Shown: positions 43,791-55,005, counted from the first letter of the stretch. The stretch is 64,000 nt of DNA from Isoetes taiwanensis (GCA_021234155.1 JAJEKV010000090.1:3663319-3727318); one strand, 5' to 3'. Translations and numbers: made by a program. Notes: generated by a model from the sequence alone, not told the origin.

Positions 43791-44309
43791 GTGGCGACAC
43801 TCACAAACAAAGACTTCGTAGCACACATTCTAGAAAATATCAAGGTATATATTCTGCCACTAAAATTAAGCCAAAAGTGTCCTTGCTTCTCACCTTATTT
43901 CATATCACTTTCCACTAATCAAACATTCTTGGATGTACGGGTCTTAGGCATATTAAGATTGAATATAACTGGTGACAACAAGGTCGTTAAGACGTGCAAT
44001 GCTTGCAATAAGGCAGTGTCGGACAGTCTCTGCGATACGTGCACGAACGATGACATGATAGATGAGTTGACAATGTTCGTCGATATCGACACTACATCCA
44101 AGACGCTGCATGTCACAGTGGTAAGAGCATTGGACAAATTTCTCGGTTACCCATTAGGAGGCGCATTAGCTACAATGAAGATAGATCATCAATCATTGCG
44201 CGAAAGCGTATTGAAGAGTCGGGCTAAATGCATGTTCGAGCTCAATCACGGACTCCAAATCATTGCATTCGTCAGGACCCAAACTCACAACACGACCCAT
44301 AACTATTGA
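43791..44309 (+). pseudogene. OB-fold/zinc-ribbon protein fragment, RPA-large-subunit-like
   Basis: A 172-codon open stretch without an ATG at its start (it opens at GTG; upstream there is a stop). It contains C69-x2-C72-x8-C81-x2-C84 (CNACNKAVSDSLCDTC) preceded by FLDVRVLGILRLNITGDNKV and followed by DELTMFVDIDTTSKTLHVTV and VRALDKFLG. This layout, a small zinc ribbon followed by beta strands with a D-x-T/S...V-T motif and a ...LG end, is that of the zinc-bearing OB fold of replication protein A subunit 1 and its meiotic relatives. A donor-like AAG/GTATAT at 43832 suggests exon structure. No start or complete gene was found, so it is called a fragment. Family assignment is tentative. Confidence 0.45.
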
Positions 44310-44584
44310 GCAACAAAAGACATGCCTTCGCATTTCTAAGCAGCTTTCCTTGGCTTGCAACTTCCATGTATTTCATGCTATTAAATTCTTAGCAACCTTC
44401 TTCATTTTAAAATATCGAGTTCTTCCTTCGTACCCTCAACAAAATTGATATACAAAACAATTCACAGTTCCTAAGTTCTTTTGCACTCCACTCGTCCTCT
44501 TACTTCTCTATTTGAATTCTTCATACATTGCTTCGTATGTTATCAAGTATCAAATACTCCATGCTATTAATAAACTCATGGTAT

Positions 44585-44975
44585 AGTACTCTATTGTCTA
44601 AGTAGCAACTTGAATCGATTGTCAAAACATGACCTTGAACTATGATTTAAGTCACTTCACAAAACATGTATTTCCATTCTCTCCTCTATTAGACTTCTCC
44701 TTATGCTTCTGCCATCCTTGTTCCATACCGAGCACCACAGACCAATATGTTACACTCAAACCCCAATGTCCATGTGTCCAGTTGGATCCTAGTCCAAGAG
44801 GAGCTCAACATTTAAGGAGGAGTTAGTGATGCAAATGGGTACCATCATCTTCACAAAATGACAATGTTCTAAAATAGCAATTTTGATTGATTATAAAAAC
44901 ATAACTTTCAAGTATGATTTAAGCCACCTCAACCTCCGGCCACGGAGGGCAACCCTCCATGCGCAGCGCCTTGTT
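44585..44975 (+). repeat. Dispersed repeat with GGAGGG-CAA-CCCTCC hairpin, two partial copies
   Basis: TACTCTATTGTCTAAGTAGC and the following ATGACCTTGAACTATGATTT at 44585-44655 recur in part at about 44870-44975, where the unit continues to CTCCGGCCACGGAGGGCAAC and CCTCCATGCGCAGCGCCTTG. The complete unit is found in reverse orientation at 54886-55005. The hairpin near the end is conserved while flanks differ. Confidence 0.7.
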
Positions 44976-45369
44976 TTTTAATGAAATACCAATATTTGTT
45001 GAGTTAGACTATAGGGTATTTATCATTTCTTCGCATGAAATAGGGTCCTCATGGGTCCTTATCATTTCTTCACATGTTTTATAAAACGAAAAAACCTTGA
45101 AGCATTGGACCTAAATCTTCTCCAAATAGTCTGATGCACATGGATCTACTCACCGGACATGTGCCAAAGCTTAGATTAGAAAGAGCTCCCTGCTCTGACC
45201 AGCTCAAAGGCATACACACACAAGATATTTGAGTGGAATTGCAGGGGGAATTTGGATCTGCAATGCTACTCACATATAATCAACAAGCTGAAATCAACAC
45301 AGGTCGCAAGTTCTACTCCAGCCCGCTCACATAAAAAATGTGAATCTGACTCTGCACATTATTTTCCTT

Positions 45370-46280
45370 TATTCTTGAATGTTGCATGCTAGGCCTGCTC
45401 CGTCTTCAACTCGTGGCTTGCCCAACACAACAAACCCAAGCAATCCAAGCACGTTACAGCCAGTCAATTCTCTCAATCGAATCTGTAGAGCCTGCATTGT
45501 GGGTTGCAAAAGCTCACATACCCCAAATCGAAAAACAAAGCGACCAGACTAAAGGTACTCTTATGGTTTGCAAAAGGTCACAGATCCGGATGCCCCAAAT
45601 AAAAAAACAGAGCGACCAGACCATACCAAGGCAAAGGAAAAAAGAAATGCACGTGCCAAATTTAGGGCCCCCATGAGGTTTCGAATTCCACTGCAGGACC
45701 TGACCAGCTGCATCTGCCCCTTCAGGAAGGCGGCCATTGCCATCAACCAGCCGAAAGAAATTAACATAAGAAAAAGAAAAGTTCAAAGGAAAGATAAACA
45801 CTTATATAAGGTACACATGCCTTATTTTGGGTTAATTCAAAAAAACCAAAGGGACCTCCGCCCCTTTAAAAGCATTGGGAAACCTTATAGCCTATGGCTA
45901 GTTGCCCCCAGAATAAATTTCTTGTACTGTATACGAATGCCTATTTTTAATATTCCATGTTAGCTAATAGTTTGTCTCCTACAAACCTAAAACTCCCCAA
46001 GCCTCACGTTGCACCTTATATCTCGAAGGCTAGCCTATCCACGTGTCAAAAATCCGAGTTAGCTATGGCTTAAGCCATTTGATAATGATCTTCAGCAATT
46101 GACAGTCTTCAAAATTCGAGGAGACCTTCGTTATTCGGCCCAATGAATCGGATGGTTTCAACAAGGATCCCATCGATTCAACCAGAATTACATGGATGGA
46201 TAGACCAGAAATCCACTGATTCAGCCAAAAAACCTAGGGATTTAACCAAAACGACACTCTAACCAAATATAGAAAAAGAG
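45370..46280. other. Spacer with a short duplication
   Basis: The sequence CATACCCCAAATCGAAAAAC...AGCGACCAGAC is repeated 75-80 bp later as GATGCCCCAAATAAAAAAAC...AGCGACCAGAC (about 45517-45623). No gene is recognised; the 131-codon frame at 45568-45963 is lysine/arginine-rich and matches nothing known to me. Confidence 0.45.
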
Positions 46281-46312
46281 GAATGAACCAGCCCAAAAGT
46301 GAATCCAAGCAT

Positions 46313-46460
46313 TCTAAAATCCGTCTTAACCTACAAGATCGACTCCCGCTACACCCTAAAATCTGTTCTGAAACCTGCAAAATCGATTCCATGCAACCTA
46401 AAATACGTCGCGAACCCTGCAAAATCGATTTCCTGCACCGTAAATCCGTCCTTGCACCAC
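46313..46460. repeat. Minisatellite just upstream of the 11S globulin exon
   Basis: Three to four diverged units of about 45 bp containing CTAAAATCYGTY and CCTGCAAAATCGATTYC. It occupies the position where the signal-peptide exon of the 11S gene would be expected. Confidence 0.65.
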
Positions 46461-48554
46461 AAACACACGGATTCATGCAGGATTGAGTCCAATGGATTGG
46501 TCTCTTCCATGTTCTACAACGTTGGTTCGTTGAAGACCATTGTGAGAGGTATTGGAATCATGGGTGTCGTCGCTGAGGAGCCAACTGTGTGTAAGGGAGG
46601 GCGACGTGATAGTCATTCCTTGCGGACATGCATTTTGATTTTACAATAACCAAGAAGAGCGCGCAGAGATACTTGGTGTTGGTTTCTCCAAGCTTGGCAG
46701 GAATCCTAGGGTGAGGGACCCGCCTTGTAATTTGTCTTTTCTTTCTCGATGGTACTGCCGTCTTCCATTGCCAGTCCTGTAGCACAGTAACAAATTACGA
46801 ACGTCTGTTGTTCTTGGATGCAGGACTTTGACCTTTTCAATGTCGCCACTGCATTTAGCCCGCGTGTTCTGGCTCAAGCATTGGACATCTCCGAGGAAAG
46901 GGTGCGGGAGTTGATCGAGAGGCAACAAAACCAGACTGGAATTATCAAGGTCTCTAGGGAAGACATGCGGCCGCAAATGTCCACCCTGAACGTGGGTGCC
47001 ACCCATCTTATCCATCAGCTCGGGACGGGTTTTCCGGAGGCCAGAGTGAGAAACGGTGGAGAGCTCCGTGAAGTCAACAGCAGGGGGATGCCCTTCTTGG
47101 AACGCTTGTCCATGGCAGCACGCTACTTGCGATTAGAAGGAGTGAGCATATCACTTTGGGGAGGAGGGGTGCAAACCCATGTTGTATCGTTGCGTTTGTC
47201 TTAACGTGTTTCATTGTCTTGCATTCAGGGGGCCTTGTTTGCACCAAACTACGTCCACAACGGTGACAAGCTCATGTACGTCGTCCAAGGGTCTGCGAGG
47301 TTGGAGGTCATTTCCAACATTGGGGAGAGGGTCACCGGAGGAGAGTTGAGGCAAGGAGCACTATAAGAGGATATCCATTTTTCATCACTTTAATATCACC
47401 TAAAATTTCAAAAAGTATTAAGTGATATAAATAATGATATTCAAGGTAGAGTGACACTACCAATGACAAGATTCTATCATCTATAGCATCATCAATATCG
47501 TCATAAATTTGGTCAACAATTATATCAGTACTAATTAATGACACTATATATGTTACTAATAGCGTCATGAATAATATCACATATTGCGTCAACTTTACCA
47601 TCATTTATTACTTCAATGGTGTTAATGACAATATAAGTGTTATAGCTTATGCCAGTTATAGTATCACCCATAGCTTCATATATAGTATCACATATTGACA
47701 ATATTATATCAGTGCTAGCATATGACGCTATATGTGTCAATAATAGCATTAATGGTTATGACAATTTTAATATCATTTGTAATTCTTTAAACTCCCATAG
47801 ACAGCACACAAAATAATAATATTAGAACAAAAGAGGAGGAGGAGGAGGAGAGTTCGAACAAAAACTTGGAAATTTGTGAAAAATACATTATGAATTGATT
47901 ATGTTGTTAATATGATATGTGAGATTCGTGTAAATTGAATGATATAGTATGATTATGGGAAGTTAAGTACAAATTCCTGGAGATTCCCTTTGGGATATAT
48001 TGCGCATAAGCAGGACTTAATAGTGGTGGATGCAAGGACCTAATTAGTTTTGGGTTTCTCAATTTGGCATTGTTAAAGAAGGGTTTTGGATCTTCAAATA
48101 TGCTTTAATGGAGGGTTGGTGGCATTGGGAATAGAGATAGCTACCCTAATTTATGACTTTGGCTAAGGTTTGCATATGCCATCTTATGGTGACAAATTTT
48201 GTAATGGTTTTGATAAAAATTCAAAGACCACATTCTTTGATCAACTGTGTAGTAAAAAAAACAGCTTTGGCAAAACCATGTGAGCTTTGTTGAAGAAACA
48301 TGGCACTGAAAGCTTATTATTCATCAAATAAATGAAGACAACAAAACCTCCTGATTCTTAAAGCATTTCTATCATACCTTTAAACCATACAAGGAAGCTG
48401 TATTAGCTTTCACCCATGGTACAATTACAATAAATCCCAAGTAAAAGCCCTACATAATTCCTCCTTTTTTTCTTGATCAAGGCAAATGCCGCTCACCACC
48501 GTCTTAATAGTTCATGAGCAAGGTTGCCCATACTGTCCCAAACCAACCAAAAAA

Positions 48555-48990
48555 GATTATCTACCTTTTTAATGGTTCATGCGCATGGGTGCCTATAGTT
48601 TCCCAAGCAAGGCCACGGTGAGCACCATTTGTTTTGAACAAAAAAAGAGCCAACAAAGAAAAATTATCTACCTTTTAAGGGTTCATGAGCAAAAATACCA
48701 AAGGTAAACACCCTCCTACACCCTGTGGAGGGATTGCTAGAAGGTTTTGGGGGCATCTAAACACCTACAAAATGCTTGGCATGGGAAAATCTATTCTATT
48801 CTATTCTATTCTTTTGTCGCCTTACAGGAATTGGATCTGGGGTTTCGAATTCTGATAATAGACCTTACAGATCTCCATGCTCTAATAAAAAAGAATATGC
48901 AACCCATCTTTTAATTAATTGCTAATTATTATCTGCCTTTTAAGGGTTCATGACCAAGGATACCAAAGCAAAGACACCCTACACCTGTGG
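48555..48990. repeat. Direct repeats inside the CACTA element
   Basis: TTATCTACCTTTTAAGGGTT followed by CATGAGCAA recurs at about 48557, 48664 and 48929, with a second shared block CACCCTRTGGAGGGATTGCT near 48718 and 48983. An (ATTCT)n run lies at 48789-48812. Confidence 0.65.
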
Positions 48991-49098
48991 AGGGATTGCT
49001 CGGAAGGGTTTGGGCATTGATGAAATTTTGGATTCTGGGTGACCATTTTAGGTTGCTTAGACGTTAAAATTTTTATCTCTATAGCTATGCACGCCAAT

Positions 49099-49745
49099 GT
49101 GTGTTTATATCTTCACCACCACAAGGGGCAAAACAACACTAGCCTTAAGCTCTTGCTCATGCATTAAAAGGGAGGGCTACCATTGAAAGCAAACCCGGTT
49201 ATAGGTTATCAAGGGAGGGCCACTATACACATATGAAACAAAACATAAAAACAGCTTAAGAACCATTCTCGGGCTTTCCCTCCTATAGCCATATGTCAAG
49301 GCCATTGTTTCGAACCAAGAATGTTATTAAAAATATCTCGTGCTTCGACGAACTTATACGGGCGGTCGCTACCACCGCTGCTCCAAAGATTTTTACCGCA
49401 TTTCCTTTCTTTACCCAAACCATTCCTACAGCTTTTCACCCCCAAGATTCGATCATTTTACCCAAAGATTCGAGTTTTTTTACGCTTCAGAAATGGTTCT
49501 TAACTTGTTTCGCTTTTATAGGAAAGCCCATTTAGAGGGCTTTTCTATATCTTCACCACCACAAGGGGCCATTTAGGAGAGCCCATTTAGTGTGTTTATA
49601 TCTTCACCACCACAAGGGGCAAAAACAACACTAGCCCGAAGCTCTTGCTCATGCATTAAAAGGGTTGAAAGCAAATGTGAAGCATAACTGAAAATTATAG
49701 GTTTTCAAGGGAGGGCCACTATACACATACAAAGCAAAAACATGA
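49099..49745. repeat. Pair of ~150-bp direct repeats, possible TRIM-like element
   Basis: TGTGTTTATATCTTCACCAC starts copies at 49099 and 49591. Both continue through GCTCTTGCTCATGCATTAAA to AGGGAGGGCCACTATACACA. The left copy can be read as TG...CA, as in short terminal-repeat retrotransposons (TRIMs), but no primer site or target duplication was verified. Confidence 0.5.
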
Positions 49746-50542
49746 AAACCCAAACAAGTTTCCAAGGGCACCGTTACAAGTGTATAGGGTTTGGGTTAGA
49801 AGTTTAGTAGGGTTAACTAATGTGCAACGAAAAGAAAGATTGGAACGGGCGAGGTTAGGGTATGCAGCCGAGACTGGTCGACGCAGCACAAATGAACTCT
49901 CCCAAGCAGACATAGCAAATCCGGAGTAGACAGGATTAAACAGGTCGATTGGCTGCCGTGGTGGTCGCTTGGTCTTTTGGAGCAAAGATTTCTAGGATCG
50001 GAACTGTAAATCCGGATCTGGTGAGCTTTGTTTCCCATTTTTTTCCCCTGTGTGGATGCAATTAGCAGGACCTACGAAAACGATGGTTGCTAAGAGATTT
50101 AAGCTGACCAATGAAGCTGTTGAAGACTTGTTGCTATGCTATTCAAGTGCTTGGCTCTTTGCATTGTTTTTGCAGAGGTATTCAAAGCAAAATTAATTTC
50201 GTTGGATATTATACAGTGTTGTTTGTGAATGGCAACAAGATATGCCATATAAGGCTGTAAGTTCATTGCATAAGATATGCCTTGATCGTAACTGGAATAA
50301 AAAATTCTGAATATTATTCCTGAGTTTTATTTTCATGCATCACATTGCTTCAGACAGAATTCAGCCTGGGTGTTATTTATACAACATTGTTTAGCTGGGT
50401 TGAGGACATTGCTCCTGTTTTCATGCCAGTAGCATGGCGATGTGCTTGGCCGTTGATTCAAATAAGAAGATTGAAATATTGCTATAAACAATTTACCTTT
50501 AGTGTCGATCTATAATAGTTTTGTTGTCCTTATATTTGCAGA

Positions 50543-51097
50543 ATGATCTTATTCATGGATTGGGAATGGACTTTAAACTTGGATATTGTGCACAGGTTGG
50601 AGGCTTTCTCTTGTCCTTATAAGCTGGCTAGGGGGGCAGGTCACAACATGTAGGCGTAATAGATAGTGAGTACATTGTTCATTGCGAAGTACCCTGACTA
50701 AGAAGTTCTAAAGGTGAATCTAGAGACTATTTTATGCATACTTATTATATATTTGTTAACTTTGCTTAAATTTTGTGCAGGTATGTGGACATAATGCAAG
50801 ATCAGAGGTTAGGAACTTACACATTCTCCCATTGTCTGCTTTTTCTCTTCTTAACAGTAAGAAAAATATAGAACTTTAAAGTCCGTTATGTCTCAAGCAT
50901 AATGCAAGGTCTAATGTAGCTAGAATCGAGTCGCTTTTAGATGACCGGATCCCCTCGCGGATTTTTGCAGGTTAAACGACGTTCATATGCAGAACTACAT
51001 ATTTTCTCTCCAACGGTGGCAAAAGGCAGTGAGAGATGATAAGTGTTGGAAGGATCCATATACGCATGATCCACATTATGGACGCATCAACAAATAA
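50543..51097 (+). other. Exon-like cargo (captured gene fragment) inside the CACTA element
   Basis: Three segments bounded by consensus splice signals can be joined in one phase: 50543-50595 (starting MILFMDWEWTLNLDIVH), 50781-50807 (YVDIMQDQ) and 50971-51097 (LNDVHMQNYIFSLQRWQKAV ... YTHDPHYGRINK, then TAA). Acceptors are TATATTTGCAG, TTTTGTGCAG and ATTTTTGCAG; donors are CACAG/GTTGG and CAGAG/GTTAG. An alternative phase is also open across all three but stops earlier (51037). An earlier piece after the acceptor at about 50070 (TMVAKRFKLTNEAVEDLLLC) may be another exon. I do not recognise the parent gene. CACTA elements are known to pick up host gene fragments. Confidence 0.5.
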
Positions 51098-52311
51098 ACA
51101 CTAAATGAGCTACATTATAGGTAGTACAAAACAACTAGAAATGAGTCATCGAAAGAAAGAAGTGTTGCAACAAATTTTGTTATCGTTTATTCTTTTGCAT
51201 TAAAGACCCGTGGGTCCCATTCTTTATGTTGGGATCTTCTCACCGATCTTCGAAAATGCTCGCTTGTACTTGAATCTTCTTAATATAATTTTTTTTGCTT
51301 GAGCAATAACTTTTGGTTTTATAAATCAAAAGCTTTGTACTTATTATCTTTATTTGCAATATAATATTATAGAAATATTCAATGCCTTAATAAGTGATGC
51401 AAATCATGTATAAAATGGTATTGAGGTGAAATCCTCGTTTGACATTATGTGTGAGATGGTATTATAGGTGATGGAACATGCGAAATTATATTTGATACAA
51501 TTACGGCTTAACTTGTAAGAATATGTGACATTATACTTGACCTTAATAATGATATAATCATAACCTCCACATGGTATTGTCAATGATGCTACATCTGACA
51601 CTAATCATGATAGGAAGGATGATACAAAGGATGGCGCTTGTGTTGACATTATGAGTCATTTAATTATAGCAATATAGGTGATACTATAGCCGACACTATT
51701 ATAGTGCTCGTGGTGACATTATGAATGGTATAATTATAACAATATATGTGATCTAATAGTCGACAAGATTATAGCACCACAAGGGTAAAATGCATGATAT
51801 TATAATTGCAGCTATAGATGATGCTACAAATGATACTATTATGCCATTATAATGCTATAAAATATGATATTACAACTGTTGTTACTGGTGATGCTACAAA
51901 TGACGATATAGATGATGCGATTTCATCAACAGCTACCGTCACTTATTGTATCAAAATCTAAAAAATTTGAAAGTGTGATTTTAAACAAATAAATGATGAA
52001 ACTAATGACTTAGATTGCTTATTCTCTTGTAGTGGAGACCCCAACTCCCATCCTCATTCGTTGCTCGCCGGGGACGAAGGGTTCTACTCTTTTGAAGTGA
52101 TCAAGCACGATCGGTAAACCATCAGTAGCACTTTCATGCACATTCATTTTCCTATCTCACACTCACTTATATTGTTCCTTGCCTCGCATTGTCCAACCTG
52201 CAGCCCTGAAACGTCGTTCCTCGCTGGAGGCAACTCCATACACACACGCATTCCCAAAGATATCTTGTCCAGTGCACTTGGGGTGAGTGCAGATGTGGCA
52301 GAGGAGCTTTT

Positions 52312-52690
52312 CACATGAGTCTTCAAATTTGCAGCAGTGGCGGATGTGGGCATGACCAGCGGTGCAACAGTCCTCTAGCTGCAACAGTTCCCCTAATGGA
52401 AGATTCACATGAACATAAAGGAAAAAATGCCAGCTACAAAAGGGCATGACATTTTGGGCAGCGCTGCAAATTTTCAAGCAGCACTGCAGATTTTGAAGCA
52501 GCTCCACATATACCTATCAGCGGAACTGTTGCAGCTAGAGGACTGCAGTACCCCTGGTCACACCCACATCCGTTGCTGCTGCAAATTTGAAGACCCATGT
52601 GAATCCTGCATGATAGGTATACGTGGGGCTGCTCCAAAATCTGCAGTGCTGCCCAAAATGTCACGCCCTTTTGCAGCTGGCATTTTTGGG
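52312..52690. mobile_element. Foldback structure of interleaved inverted repeats (A-B-A'-B')
   Basis: Block A (52312-52395, CACATGAGTCTTCAAATTTG ... CTCTAGCTGCAACAGTTCC) is inverted as A' at about 52523-52605. Block B (about 52430-52520, GCCAGCTACAAAAGGGCATG ... CACATATACCTATCA) is inverted as B' at about 52612-52683. Block A starts within the last codons of the 11S globulin exon. No target duplication was identified. Confidence 0.7.
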
Positions 52691-52731
52691 TTGCCCCTAG
52701 GGGGGCAAACCCTTGTTTATGTGGGCTGATG

Positions 52732-52771
52732 GCATATCCTAGGTATATGCTAGAATATACCTAGGATATGC
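52732..52771. repeat. Perfect 17-bp-stem hairpin
   Basis: GCATATCCTAGGTATAT (52732-52748), loop GCTAGA, and ATATACCTAGGATATGC (52755-52771). It is not followed by a T tract typical of bacterial terminators and is in plant DNA, so a terminator role is not proposed. Confidence 0.85.
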
Positions 52772-54186
52772 TGTGACTGCTCCAAACCTACTCTTACCTG
52801 TAAACTCTCGGTCGCCATTGTTGTTGTGCGGCTGGTGTGGGAACTGGTTAACCGGCACCGCCAAGCATTAGAGCGAGGTCCATAAGCTGGTGTGGGAACT
52901 GGTGTTGCTTCAAATCCAACCGAAAGAAGAAAAAAAACGAGCCCAAAAGATGGTGGATGGATGAATCCCTTCCAAAGAAGAACAAAAAGGATTTGGACGG
53001 GTCGGATTTGAAGAACAGAGAAAGTTTGAATTGGCCCAGTTTCGATTTTAGCCAGATGGAGCAAAAGGGGCGATATTTTTCTCAGAAAATGGATTTAGGC
53101 AGCACGGATTTGAGTGAAGAATGGATGAAAAAAAGGTTAAGATCATTCAGTATCAATAAATGAAGCAAGGGAGCCAGTTCTACGCCAAGCATGAGAGGAA
53201 CTGTGTGCTATGTAGCACCGGAATACGGCGGGTGTGCAAGTTCCAGAGGTATTCTAGATCAATTTAGATTGTCACTGATTTGAGCTCTGTTTTTTTGTGT
53301 TTCTTCCCCTTTATCCCATGGCCATCCCTTTTCCATTGGCTTGTTACCTTCTTGGGTAAATAACTCATCGACGGGAGCAGAGGAAAGAGATTCTATATCA
53401 GATACTCCTGAAGCAAGTTTAAATTCCTTTTTGAGCTCCATTTCGCTTCTGCACCCACGAAACAAAGCTTACATATATTGATGGATTTATCCTTGTTGGG
53501 CAGCAGTTAGGCCTAATAACCACTTTCTCATAACACCTCCAATTCCATCCTTTGCATTGCTTCTACGTCTCCACATGCTCTGATTATGATGATTGTTTCT
53601 GGCCCACTTTGGGCATAATGTAATGAAATCTGGCATCTCTGCTTGGCTGGACATTGAGCTTCTCTCAATTATTTTGACAATTCGATTATATAGACTTGTT
53701 GCATCATGGCTTGGTTATTACACTTTGTGGTTGAAAAGAATACTATTCGACTGCATCCTCCCTGGTGTTGCTGACTGCTAGCTAATTTGGATGAATCTGG
53801 AGGAGTTAGATTGAATTCTTTACCTTGTTTTATCTGCCAAGTTTCATGATTGGTCCTTCCATAGTTTGTCTTGCCTTGTCCACATTTTCGTTATCTTCAT
53901 TATCTACATAGCATATCACCATAGAGAGTGAAGTTTTTACATTGTTGCACTTTGGAGTCAGGATCAAATCAGGATGTGAATGGAAAAGGCTTTGTTTTGG
54001 GCAAATGCAAACAAAGGTTGGAATTAATAGGGAAACGGACTAATATTAATATCTGTAGCTCATTGCTTTTTTATGAAAAATAAGAGTTGTGCTGAAGTCT
54101 TTTTTTTCATTTTGTACTGTTTGAATGGTATGATAATGAATATCTCAAATGTTGTTCAACTGGTATGGTAGCGAATATCTCAAATG
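52772..54186. other. Spacer, no gene recognised
   Basis: GCTGGTGTGGGAACTGGT occurs twice (52825 area and 52886 area). A 68-codon hydrophilic frame at 52957-53163 (MDESLPKKNKKDLDGSDLKN...) is of unknown nature and may be chance. Confidence 0.4.
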
Positions 54187-54486
54187 TATATGATCAACAA
54201 AACCAAGGCACTTTCTTTGGCAGATGCATCAAAATGTTATCTTGCTAGACAGCCTTGATGCATTAAGATGTTACCACGCTAGAGACTTCTAAAGTCAAGG
54301 ACATCTCACTACATCCTAGGTGGGTTGCTGATATGATCAATAAACAAGGTACTTGAAATTCTTTGGCAGATGCATGAAGATGTTCTCTTGCTAGACAACC
54401 TTGATGCATCAAGATGTTGTCTTTCTAGATAGTCTAGTGCAATTTATGCTTCTAAACTCGAGGATATCTCACTACATTCTACGTAT
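54187..54486. repeat. Tandem duplication, unit about 145 bp
   Basis: Copies starting at 54187 and 54331 share ATATGATCAAYAAA, CTTTGGCAGATGCAT, CTTGCTAGACARCCTTGATG, ATCTCACTACATYCTA in order. Within each unit AGATGTT-type words also repeat. Confidence 0.75.
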
Positions 54487-54885
54487 GTTCTTCATTTTGG
54501 GATCCCTCTATAAGTGTGAGGGCGATTCCAATAGGCTTTGGCGCATTTATTAAGTTTTCTCTTCATACAGGTCAATATATGCAATGATTAGCCTCAAGAA
54601 GTGGCTTGCTGGTAAGCAAAAATTTACTCACGATTTGTAAAGGTGATTGAATGCATCGCCGCATTTATAATTTTACTTAGGGAGTGGCTGCTATTGATTA
54701 TGCTATATTCAGGTGAATTCAGCTTGGAACTTTTAATGCAAATAAATAGATCCAATTGCTAGAGATTTTCTAGAACATCATCCTTATGGAAGCGCCACAG
54801 GTTTGATTCACATCTGGAATTTATGGATAAGAGTATAAGCTGTGTGATTCAGATGCTATAATTTGTATGCAAAATAAACAAGGTG

Positions 54886-55005
54886 CTGCGCACGGAGGGT
54901 TGCCCTCTATGGCCGGAGGGTGAAGTGGCTTAAATCATAGTTCAAAGTCATGTTTTAACAATCAATTCAAATTGCTACTTCTAGACAATAGAGTACTTGA
55001 TACCA
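54886..55005 (-). repeat. Dispersed GGAGGG-CAA-CCCTCC repeat, full copy
   Basis: Reverse complement of the units at 44585-44975: CACGGAGGGTTGCCCTC at one end and CAATAGAGTACTTGATACC at the other. It links the two partial copies at 44.6 and 44.9 kb into one unit of about 120 bp. Confidence 0.7.

Larger units (their letters stand above)
47359..52034. mobile_element. CACTA (En/Spm-type) transposon, non-autonomous, 4,676 bp
   Basis: The left end reads CACTATAAGAGGATATCC; the right end, inverted, reads CACTACAAGAGAATAAGC. The flanking 3-bp target duplication is GAG at 47356-47358 and 52035-52037. CACTA ends, 3-bp duplications and dense subterminal repeats (at 47400-47770 and 51400-51960, short words such as GATGCTAC, GATACTAT, AATATCAC in opposite orientation at the two ends) define the superfamily. 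No transposase frame is recognisable, so the element would depend on a partner. The interior carries exon-like host sequence (50543-51097) and small direct repeats. It is inserted in the C-terminal cupin exon of the 11S globulin gene. Confidence 0.88.
46481..52318 (+). pseudogene. 11S globulin (legumin-type bicupin storage protein) gene split by a CACTA element
   Basis: Exons, all joined by GT/AG introns of 87-113 bp: 46481-46710 (N-terminal cupin: NGLVSSMFYNVGSLKTIVRG; VREGDVIVIPCGHAF), 46824-47141 (linker: DLFNVATAFSPRVLAQALDI), 47229-47358 plus 52038-52113 (C-terminal cupin: GALFAPNYVHNGDKLMYVVQ; GDEGFYSFEVIKHD) and 52204-52318 (FLAGGNSIHTRIPKDILSSA, stop TGA). RNGGELREVNS matches the conserved Asn-Gly processing site between acidic and basic chains. 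Damage: a frameshift near 46570-46592, a TGA at 46636-46638 where tryptophan is expected, and a 4.68-kb CACTA element between 47358 and 52035. Removing the element and one GAG copy restores the frame of that exon. The signal-peptide exon is not seen. Such proteins are vacuolar reserves in seeds and are also known from fern spores. Confidence 0.85.

Noticed and set aside
52021-52034. TCTCTTGTAG as a splice acceptor of the third cupin exon
   Set aside because: It looks like a normal acceptor, but it is the inverted CACTA terminus followed by the GAG duplication. The coding frame joins correctly across the duplication and not at this AG.
52732-52771. Hairpin as a transcription terminator
   Set aside because: Intrinsic terminators of this kind are bacterial. 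The DNA is plant nuclear and no T tract follows.
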